Below, piece after piece: positions 1 through 6,724 of a stretch of 64,000 nucleotides of DNA. Each line of letters begins with the position of its first letter. Position 1 is the first letter of the stretch. The notes under the pieces were generated by a model. The model saw only the letters and a list, made by a program, of their open reading frames with translations. It had not been told where the DNA came from and searched no databases. Position numbers and translations under genes: made by a program. Origin of the DNA: Pseudoalteromonas xiamenensis. GTDB taxonomy: Bacteria; Pseudomonadota; Gammaproteobacteria; Enterobacterales; Alteromonadaceae. Location: NCBI RefSeq assembly GCF_042431545.1, contig NZ_JBHLYX010000001.1; one strand, given 5' to 3'.

Positions 1-968
1 TCATTTGTTTGTTCATTTGGTTCTTCAACACGATATGCTGATTCGTAACGGCCAATAGCACCATTGAGTGGGTGGCTTGATGCGAGTGATTGGTATTGTG
101 TTATTGCATTGCCGCCATTTTCTTGCTTTTGGTAAAAGTAATTTAGTGTCGCGTTGACGGATTCAGTTGCTTCCCAGCGAACAGAAACTCGTGCAGTTGT
201 AATTGTTTCATCGTTTGCGTCTTCGACTTTTCGTATGTTTTCAGCAACGTCTTGTTTGTCGGTCCAATTTGGATCTTGATTACTAAAGCCTGGATTTTTC
301 GACACATAGTTGTAATCAATGAAGCCTGGATTGTGATAACGATTCAAGCTCGTGCGCACAGCGAGTTCATCTTGGATCAAGGGTAAGTTAAAGACCACAC
401 CGAGTTCATTACCCGTTGAACCACTCTCATTCATTGAAAAAGCATCCGCGGAGACTGAGCCTTCAATCATGTCCAACACAGGGGCTTTTAACATATAGCG
501 AATAGCACCGCCGAGTGTACCTGCACCATATAGCGTACCTTGTGGCCCAATTAAAACTTCGACACGTTCGATGTCGGTCAACCTGAGATTGAGGTTAAGA
601 GGGATTTCACCAAGGTAAGTTGCGACTGTGCCGGAATCAGAAGCACGTTCAGAAGAGTTGGTATTAAGACCACGAACAATGATCGGTGACCCTTCGCGGC
701 CACCTTGGTCCGTTACGGTTAGACCAGGTACCCAACGTGCAACATCTTCCAAGTCGCCAATATTTTGATCACTCATTACATCAGCATCAACAGCTGTGAT
801 GTTTAACGGTGCTTCTTGGACCGTGCCTGCACGACGTGTGGCCGTAACTTGGATAGTTTCAATGCCTTTGTCTGCCGACGCTTCATCAGCGTAGGCATTC
901 GGCACGTCATAAATATTCGCAGCAATGGCGAGCGCAACTAAACTCGGTTGTAGTTTTTTTATCAACAT
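1..968 (-). CDS. TonB-dependent receptor, N-terminal part (cut by window edge)
   Basis: Reading the minus strand from the ATG at 968 gives 322 codons with no stop before the left edge. The start has a signal-peptide-like segment (basic MLIKK, then a hydrophobic stretch). Next comes a TonB-box-like IQVTATRR and a plug domain with the usual landmarks: DLEDVARWVPGL, IIVRGLNTN, DIERVEVLIGPQGTLYG and GGAIRY. Such receptors take up siderophores, glycans or other large ligands across the outer membrane using TonB energy. The barrel is almost entirely outside the window, so the ligand cannot be judged. This receptor is of the TATRR type and is not a close copy of the two receptors at 9285 and 13894. 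No B12-type leader was recognised upstream. Confident as a TonB-dependent receptor. Confidence 0.9.
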   Translation of the reverse strand, partial: MLIKKLQPSLVALAIAANIYDVPNAYADEASADKGIETIQVTATRRAGTVQEAPLNITAVDADVMSDQNIGDLEDVARWVPGLTVTDQGGREGSPIIVRGLNTNSSERASDSGTVATYLGEIPLNLNLRLTDIERVEVLIGPQGTLYGAGTLGGAIRYMLKAPVLDMIEGSVSADAFSMNESGSTGNELGVVFNLPLIQDELAVRTSLNRYHNPGFIDYNYVSKNPGFSNQDPNWTDKQDVAENIRKVEDANDETITTARVSVRWEATESVNATLNYFYQKQENGGNAITQYQSLASSHPLNGAIGRYESAYRVEEPNEQTN

Positions 969-1399
969 TTTAATCCTCAATCCTGTTATTTGTTTTTAGC
1001 AACCCAATAACTAAACATTGTGTAAACAGATAAACAAGACCAGCAAAAGTGGTACAAATATGATTATGCAAGAAAGGTGGGATTATATAGGTTTTTACCC
1101 GCATTATAAGGGTTTTTATGCAAAAAATATTGCAAAATTTTATTGGATTATAATGTTGTTAAATATGTAAAACAGGGAGTGGGTATGTTTTGTTTTCATG
1201 TTAACAGTTTGCCTGTTGCATAATAATGTCGTTTTTGTGGGAATTTAGTTGCAAATGCTCGAAGTGAAAGGGTGGTTAAAAATTCACCTTGAGTATATGG
1301 ATATGCACTAAATGTTATCTGTGTGCTTGCGCTAACTCAAAACGTTTGTCTCGTTTTTAGCTAAAATACGGTTTTAACAACTAACTAGGAAGTCGTAAT
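969..1399. other. Intergenic region between divergent genes
   Basis: A 431-bp AT-rich gap between the divergent TonB receptor (minus) and the repeat protein (plus). It should hold both promoters. I see long A/T tracts around 1075-1165 but no convincing sigma-70 pair, riboswitch or small ORF. An AGGAAG ribosome-binding site lies at 1387-1392, 7 nt before the ATG at 1400. Confidence 0.5.
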
Positions 1400-1834
1400 A
1401 TGTTTATTGCATTAAGCTGGGATCATGCGATAGCACAGCACTTTATCTCATGGATTGTCGTAGAATGTGGGGGGGTAGGTGAAAAGTTCGGTTTACCTCA
1501 GGCTTTACCTCCGAGGCGAGATGTCGCTTATTTTTGTGGAGAAGCGGCTGAACATGACGCAAAGGCGTTTGCTGAATTCAAAAATAGCCGTTTAGTGAAT
1601 TCAGTATCACTGAGTTATGAACCATATCTAAGCCCAAATCATGGATACTGCCACTATGCTTGGGATCATTGTTATTTACGGGAACTCATTAAGTTTGCGG
1701 TGCTTTATTGGGAAAACGGCAAACATCAAAAATCAACACCAACTCGAGATGACGTAGCCTACTTTTTATGTGATTCAGAAGGTGAACAAGATGCAGCCTT
1801 TTTTGCTCAACACAAACTAAACGAGCGGCGTTAG
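1400..1834 (+). CDS. Hypothetical protein with two WDH...DVAYF internal repeats
   Basis: A 144-residue protein with no signal peptide or membrane helix, which I do not recognise. It has a clear internal duplication. Unit A (about residues 6-61) and unit B (about 87-138) each begin with (S/A)WDH, continue with a short hydrophobic helix, reach R-x-DVAYF, and end with an acidic helix, DAKAFAEFK in A and DAAFFAQHK in B. A roughly 25-residue linker with YEPYLSPNHGY joins them. The start is supported by AGGAAG 7 nt upstream. Its stop overlaps the stop of the convergent ybaM-like gene at 1831-1834, so the two transcription units collide. The duplicated motif and good Shine-Dalgarno argue for a real gene. 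Function unknown. Confidence 0.75.
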   Translation: MFIALSWDHAIAQHFISWIVVECGGVGEKFGLPQALPPRRDVAYFCGEAAEHDAKAFAEFKNSRLVNSVSLSYEPYLSPNHGYCHYAWDHCYLRELIKFAVLYWENGKHQKSTPTRDDVAYFLCDSEGEQDAAFFAQHKLNERR

Positions 1835-1998
1835 CCCTCAACCGCGGGGCTTGAATGTGCGAGTTTACGTTCTAGATCTTGCTTAACGATGTCTAGTGCG
1901 TCCAGTGCTTGAGCTGGGTGAATGTCATTTTGCTCAAGCAACAGGATTAAATCAACGGCAAGTTGAATATGAACAGGGGCACTTTTCAACTCGCTCAT
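1831..1998 (-). CDS. ybaM: YbaM/RsmS-like small protein (DUF2496 type)
   Basis: A 55-residue protein read from the minus-strand ATG at 1998. Its core, QLAVDLILLLEQNDI followed by ALDIVKQDLERKL, closely matches E. coli YbaM (named RsmS in Pectobacterium), a protein of about 53 residues encoded next to priC. In Pectobacterium RsmS affects the Rsm regulatory system; the molecular mechanism is not clear. Its ATG overlaps the stop of the comFB-like gene as ATGA, which indicates translational coupling. It is the last gene of the dinG-to-ybaM run, and priC lies in the same run as in enterics, which supports the assignment. Its stop overlaps that of the convergent repeat protein. Confidence 0.85.
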   Translation of the reverse strand: MSELKSAPVHIQLAVDLILLLEQNDIHPAQALDALDIVKQDLERKLAHSSPAVEG

Positions 1999-2270
1999 TC
2001 CTTAACCTCGGTACGTTTTTTTGCAACTTGAGAAATTGCGACATCAATCGCCACATCGACTCGCTTCTCCATTTGAATTCGTTCGTGTTGTGACAAATAA
2101 AAAGCCATATCAACATCATAACGAATATATCGAGACGGTAATTGGTTTAATACAGTGCAACAGAAGTCAGCCATCACATCTTCGTCATACTGTTTATCAA
2201 GTCCTTTCGCGACGATTTTATCGAGCATGATCTTTTCGTAGTAGTTATGAACATCATCATGTAATCGCAT
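1995..2270 (-). CDS. ComFB-family protein
   Basis: A 91-residue soluble protein with the ComFB pattern: an N-terminal VHNYYEKIMLDKI, a central DVMADFCCTVLNQLPSRYIRYDVDMAFYL, and a C-terminal helix that is often acidic or basic. In Bacillus ComFB is encoded in the late-competence comF operon. Homologues in cyanobacteria and Bacillus have been reported as cyclic-dinucleotide-binding proteins. Proteobacterial members are small single-domain proteins of unknown role. It sits 37 nt downstream of the HDAC-like gene and overlaps ybaM by four bases, so it is probably co-transcribed with priC. There is no competence gene nearby. Family assignment is fairly sure; any role in DNA uptake or nucleotide signalling is inference. 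Confidence 0.75.
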   Translation of the reverse strand: MRLHDDVHNYYEKIMLDKIVAKGLDKQYDEDVMADFCCTVLNQLPSRYIRYDVDMAFYLSQHERIQMEKRVDVAIDVAISQVAKKRTEVKE

Positions 2271-2307
2271 CTTTTAACCTTCCCTAACTTGTTAACCCTA
2301 AATGAGT

Positions 2308-3213
2308 TTATACCAAGTTAATCAGGTTATCGAGTAAAGCATTAAAAAGTTGGTTGTGCGTTTTATTTAGCCGTTCAGTATTTCGCTGATAACCGCCACC
2401 AAGCGCGATGGCAATGGGTAAGGATGCTTCAAAACAGCGGCTCAGTACGATGTTATCTCTGTCTTTCACACCTTGGAGGCTGACCTTCAATAAGCCCAAT
2501 TCATCATGTGTTGAGATGTCGGCTCCAGCGTTGTAAAGGACAATATCGGGTTGATAAAGACGAATAGCTAAGTCTAATGCTTCATGCACAGTGTTTAAGT
2601 ACGGAGTGTCATTCGTTCCGATTGGTAGGGGAAAGTCGAGATCAGATTGAGCTTTTGAACGTGGGAAATTTTGTTCACAATGAATAGAACAGGTAATGAT
2701 ATTTGGATTATGCTCACAAAGTAATGCGGTACCATCACCTTGGTGAACGTCGCAATCAAAAATAAGAACTCGGTCAACCAACTCTTGATGTATTAAGTCG
2801 TGTGCAACCACAGCAAAATCGTTAAATATGCAAAATCCAGCCCCTGCGGCGGGCAAAGCATGGTGGTAGCCGCCTGACAAGTTTACAGCCCAATTATGAT
2901 TAAGGGCATATAAGGCACTTTGCCGAGCGTTTTCCAGAGAAATGAGAGTGCGGTTTACTAGTTCGGGAGACCAAGGGAAACCCATTTTTTTAACCGCTGT
3001 TGGGTCTAAGCATCCAGCTAGAAACGCGTCGACATAATCGGATTGATGACATAATTTAATTTTACTTACGTTGATTGGGTCGTCACGAAGTCGGAGTAAA
3101 GGCGCAAGCTCTGACGCTAACAAGGTTTCATAGAGCGTTCGATATTTCTCAATTGGAAAACGATGCCGCTCAGGTAAGTCTAGATTGGAGTAACTTGAGG
3201 AATAGAAAATCAT
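2308..3213 (-). CDS. Histone deacetylase-like (AcuC/HDAC superfamily) amidohydrolase
   Basis: A 301-residue, zinc-dependent deacylase of the HDAC superfamily. Visible motifs are GGYHHA (115-119, the paired active-site histidines at 117-118), DCDVHQGDG (153-161, with zinc ligands D155 and H157), NAGAD (228-232, third ligand D232) and GGGY (272-275, the catalytic-type tyrosine). Bacterial relatives remove acetyl groups from small amides, polyamines or protein lysines; the substrate here cannot be read. The ATG overlaps the priC stop by four bases (ATGA), so it is translated with priC. The length and complete set of ligands suggest an active enzyme. Confidence 0.9.
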   Translation of the reverse strand: MIFYSSSYSNLDLPERHRFPIEKYRTLYETLLASELAPLLRLRDDPINVSKIKLCHQSDYVDAFLAGCLDPTAVKKMGFPWSPELVNRTLISLENARQSALYALNHNWAVNLSGGYHHALPAAGAGFCIFNDFAVVAHDLIHQELVDRVLIFDCDVHQGDGTALLCEHNPNIITCSIHCEQNFPRSKAQSDLDFPLPIGTNDTPYLNTVHEALDLAIRLYQPDIVLYNAGADISTHDELGLLKVSLQGVKDRDNIVLSRCFEASLPIAIALGGGYQRNTERLNKTHNQLFNALLDNLINLV

Positions 3214-3806
3214 GAGCGACTTTGTTTCTCAGCAAAAAGAATTTTCTCCTCCGTTGCTGCGATGGCTTTTCGACATCGACCAAGTCGCATATGTAGTGCG
3301 AAAATTTCTTTATTTAATTTCTCTACGTCATTTTTACTTGCGTCATCGAGGAGCCGTTTTCGCTCTTCTATCATGTCCATCAGACGTCTTTCAAATTCGT
3401 GATTCTGTGAAAGCTCTTGATAAAGTTCATGCGATGACTGCATGATTCTCGTAACAGCTTTTCGATATTGTTGTTGCTTCTGAGAGCTGGGTTTATTTTC
3501 TTTTGCCCAAACAGGTGTTGATTTTAGTACTTTAATAACGGCTTCAATTTGTTCACCGATTTTGGTGATAGCAAATTGATACGCATGACGATGAGTTTCA
3601 GGGGGCAGTGATGCGAGTGATTGTACTATTTCATCAACGTAATCACGTAACTTAAGACTTTTACTTACGAACAATCGATTACTAAAAAGGCTTGGCTGAG
3701 ACTGAATATAGCGGTTTTTATCAAACCATTTAGCCTTATCAAATTCCTCCGCTTGAGAAACGAGATTTTCGACATGCCATTTTAATTTGTCGACCGCTTT
3801 CATCAT
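3210..3806 (-). CDS. priC: Primosomal replication protein N'' (PriC)
   Basis: A 198-residue, helix-rich, basic protein resembling PriC (about 175 residues in E. coli), which helps reload DnaB at stalled forks in a PriA-independent restart route. Supporting signs are the FDKAKWFDKNRYIQSQ segment, the positively charged C-terminal half, and the company of ybaM, its usual neighbour. It starts directly after the TSUP permease stop (ATGATG at 3806) and overlaps the HDAC-like gene by four bases. Two in-frame ATGs (3806 and 3803) are equally possible starts. PriC diverges quickly, so the assignment rests on the N-terminal motif plus context. Confidence 0.82.
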   Translation of the reverse strand: MMKAVDKLKWHVENLVSQAEEFDKAKWFDKNRYIQSQPSLFSNRLFVSKSLKLRDYVDEIVQSLASLPPETHRHAYQFAITKIGEQIEAVIKVLKSTPVWAKENKPSSQKQQQYRKAVTRIMQSSHELYQELSQNHEFERRLMDMIEERKRLLDDASKNDVEKLNKEIFALHMRLGRCRKAIAATEEKILFAEKQSRS

Positions 3807-4583
3807 TTATAAATAGGCCTCGTAAATTAACTTTATTGCCAGAACTATCACCACACTATTAAAAATAGGCTTAATGAGCTTATTGCCAAACTTAATCGCA
3901 GATTGTGCGCCAAACCACGCACCACACATTAAAAAAGCCCCCATTGAAATGCCCAGTAAGAAGTTAACGTGGCCTAGTGCAACGAAAGTAATGAGCGAGA
4001 TAAAGTTGGAGACAAAGTTCATTGAACGAGCCAAACCACAGTTCAACAAAAGGCTCATTTTATAAAGTAGGCTGTTTGAAGCGGTCCAAAACGTACCTGT
4101 ACCTGGGCCTGCCATACCATCGAAAAAACCCAGACTGAGTCCTTGTATCCACTGTTTAAGTTTCAAAGATCGAGTAACGCGAGGTAAGTTGTGACTATCT
4201 GAGTGGCTTAACGTTCCAAACAAACTGTAAAACGCCACGGCAATAATAATAACGGGAATAAGCTTATTGAGAAAGTCGATGCTCAAATGATCAACTAAAA
4301 GCGTCCCTAACAGCGCACCAATTGCAGTCGCAAACACCGACTGTATCCAAAACTTAGGGTCAAATAGACGTTGACGATAGTAGGCAAAACTCGCGGTCAC
4401 TGAACCAAAGCTTGCAGCGAGTTTATTTGTACCGAGTGCAAGATGAGGGGGCAGGCCAGCGGTTAATAAAGCAGGCACCGTAAGCATACCGCCACCACCG
4501 GCAATTGCATCAATAAAGCCTGCAGCCATAGCAACGGCACACAACAAAGCCCAAGTAGCTGGTTCTAAGGCAAATTCCATCAT
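3807..4583 (-). CDS. TSUP (TauE/SafE) family membrane permease, YfcA-like
   Basis: A 258-residue polytopic inner-membrane protein with about eight hydrophobic segments in two halves. The N-terminal motif FIDAIAGGGGMLTVPALL and the later FFDGMAGPGTGTFW are the repeated signature of the TSUP/TauE family, exporters or importers of sulfite, sulfoacetate and other small organic anions. YfcA of E. coli is the closest named relative by pattern. The start codon overlaps the dinG stop by one base, so it belongs to the dinG unit. Substrate unknown. Confidence 0.9.
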   Translation of the reverse strand: MMEFALEPATWALLCAVAMAAGFIDAIAGGGGMLTVPALLTAGLPPHLALGTNKLAASFGSVTASFAYYRQRLFDPKFWIQSVFATAIGALLGTLLVDHLSIDFLNKLIPVIIIAVAFYSLFGTLSHSDSHNLPRVTRSLKLKQWIQGLSLGFFDGMAGPGTGTFWTASNSLLYKMSLLLNCGLARSMNFVSNFISLITFVALGHVNFLLGISMGAFLMCGAWFGAQSAIKFGNKLIKPIFNSVVIVLAIKLIYEAYL

Positions 4584-6652
4584 TAATATTCTATTTTCCG
4601 AGTAAAAGGCGGGAGTGAATCCAGCATAGATTGACCGTACTTTTTACTGATAAGTCGACGATCCAAAATAGTAATTCTGCCAAAATCAGACTCTTTGCGC
4701 AGGAGTCTACCACAACTTTGTACTAATTTCTTACAGGCTTCGGGAACCGTAATAGTCAAGAAAGGGTTCCCGCCTTTACTTTGGACAAATTCTGCCTGAG
4801 CTTCTTCAACGGGAGAGGTAGGCACTGCAAATGGAATTTTTGTAATAATCAAATTTTCAAGATACTTACCCGGTAAGTCGAGGCCCTCGGATAAACTTTG
4901 CGTGCCGAACAAAATACTGCCATTGCCACCATCTATTTTTGAGCGGTGCAGTTGCAGCGTTGATTCTCGTGACGCTTCACCTTGAACGAGTAGCGACCAT
5001 CCTTTTTTCCGAAGTGCTGTCGCAACATGCTCCATTTGCCAGTAAGACGCAAAAAGAACAAGGTTTGCCCCTTGTTTGTTTAAATGTTTTGGCAAGATTT
5101 GACTTAGATAGTCACTGTATTTTGTGTCAGTAGGTTCAACATCCATTTTTGGAATATGTAAGATAGCTTGTTTCGGATAATCAAATGGAGAGGGCGCTTT
5201 GATGAATTTCACGCCAGGCTCCTTCGCCAATCCACTTTCATAGGAAAAATGATCAAAGTTTCCAAGAGCTGTTAATGTTGCTGAGCAGAGGATTGCACCT
5301 GCACACTTTTGCCAAAGCTCATCTTTTAAATAAAAGCCCACTTCTATCGGACAATCACACAGCAAATAGTCGTGGTGATTCTTATAAACTAACCGTTTTA
5401 TCCAACGTGCGTGGGTTTTACTTTCAGCTTTTGATGCGTAACAAAACCAGAGTTTGTTCAAAGATTCTAAGCGAGAAATGTATTGGCCTGATTCTAATAG
5501 TGCTGGTTCCCCAATAGGACCTTTAACGTCGCCATCGGCCATGTCAGAAGTAAGCGCATCATGCATTTTTGTGAGGCATCGAAGTGCGTCCAATGTCGCT
5601 TCTGCAATACTACTTGCCTGGTTTAATAGACTCTCAGGTATTTGACCGTGGGCAAAGCGATAGTGTTCATCGTCGTTGTATTCGTAGTCAGCGTTGTCGA
5701 GGATGTCTCTCACTTGTTTTAAGTGTTTGGTTGCATCATTTATTGCGTCGTTTAATTTGAAGTTCTGCCCAATTGCTTTTTGAGATACGATAAGCGCGGA
5801 TAGCTTACCGCTAAACTTTAACAGTTTCTCGAGCCATTCTATTGTTCCCTTGATAGTCGCTGCTGCAGAAGAAAAGTCTCGAGTAATCGTTGGTAAATGA
5901 TGGGCTTCATCAATGACGTAATAGGAGTCTTCTAGCTCAGGTAAAATCTTCCCGCCGCCCAACTCTAAATCAGCCAGTAACAATGCATGATTTATGACGA
6001 GTACATCCATCTGCAGAATTTTTTGCCGAGCGAGGTGGAATGGGCAAGTTTGGTGCGACTTCAATTGTCTCTGACAGGCATGTTTATCGCAAACGATGAG
6101 ATTCCAAACCGTCTCGGGAATAGCACTTGGCCAAGAGTCTCTGTCCCCACTCCATGTTTTGCTAAAATAGCTTTTTTGAAGATCTTCAAGCAAGGTTTGT
6201 TCTTGATTCGTTAGCGGTGATGCGAGTGTTGGAAGAAAGCTACTCTGAGAATCCTCTTGAAAAACGCTCGATAATTTTTGAGCGCAAATGTACCGTTGGC
6301 GACCCTTAACTAAATCAAACTTAAAATCCAAGCCAGAATGCTGCTGTAGGAAAGGCAATTCTTTACCGATTAATTGTTCTTGTAGCGCGACAGTTGCTGT
6401 TGAAATAATCAGTTTCTTTTTCTGAGAAAGGGCTAGCGGAATCGCGCCAAGTCCATACGCCAATGATTTACCCGTTCCGGTGCCAGCTTCGATAACACAG
6501 ATGCGTTGCGTGCGGTGATATTCACCAGCCAGCGTCTTGGCGATTTCCGCGACCAAAAAATTTTGACTAGGTCTACTTTTATAGTCTGGTAATTGCTCTG
6601 CGATCCGTAAATGAGCATCGCGAATCGTTTTTTTAAGTCTGTCGGATAGCAT
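4583..6652 (-). CDS. dinG: ATP-dependent DNA helicase DinG
   Basis: A 689-residue XPD-like superfamily 2 helicase (E. coli DinG is about 716). It shows Walker A EAGTGTGKS (55-63), four cysteines placed to hold a 4Fe-4S cluster (C123, C188, C193, C203), the DEAH box in YVIDEAHHLP (248-251), and the C-terminal SLSEGLDLPG and QSCGRLLR motifs. DinG unwinds 5'-3' on forked, D-loop and R-loop substrates and helps forks pass transcription. It heads the minus-strand run dinG-TSUP-priC-HDAC-comFB-ybaM and is divergent from DNA polymerase II across only 72 bp, so two repair-linked genes share a promoter region. I did not identify a LexA box there. Confidence 0.95.
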   Translation of the reverse strand: MLSDRLKKTIRDAHLRIAEQLPDYKSRPSQNFLVAEIAKTLAGEYHRTQRICVIEAGTGTGKSLAYGLGAIPLALSQKKKLIISTATVALQEQLIGKELPFLQQHSGLDFKFDLVKGRQRYICAQKLSSVFQEDSQSSFLPTLASPLTNQEQTLLEDLQKSYFSKTWSGDRDSWPSAIPETVWNLIVCDKHACQRQLKSHQTCPFHLARQKILQMDVLVINHALLLADLELGGGKILPELEDSYYVIDEAHHLPTITRDFSSAAATIKGTIEWLEKLLKFSGKLSALIVSQKAIGQNFKLNDAINDATKHLKQVRDILDNADYEYNDDEHYRFAHGQIPESLLNQASSIAEATLDALRCLTKMHDALTSDMADGDVKGPIGEPALLESGQYISRLESLNKLWFCYASKAESKTHARWIKRLVYKNHHDYLLCDCPIEVGFYLKDELWQKCAGAILCSATLTALGNFDHFSYESGLAKEPGVKFIKAPSPFDYPKQAILHIPKMDVEPTDTKYSDYLSQILPKHLNKQGANLVLFASYWQMEHVATALRKKGWSLLVQGEASRESTLQLHRSKIDGGNGSILFGTQSLSEGLDLPGKYLENLIITKIPFAVPTSPVEEAQAEFVQSKGGNPFLTITVPEACKKLVQSCGRLLRKESDFGRITILDRRLISKKYGQSMLDSLPPFTRKIEY

Positions 6653-6724
6653 TCGTGTGAATTCGAGTTCTTAAATTAATATGTATATACTTACAGTGTT
6701 CGACATTGTAGGTGGTGAATTAAG

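Noticed and set aside
969..1399. Cobalamin riboswitch before the TonB receptor at the left edge
   Set aside because: TonB receptors such as BtuB often have one, but I see no B12-box-like conserved core here.
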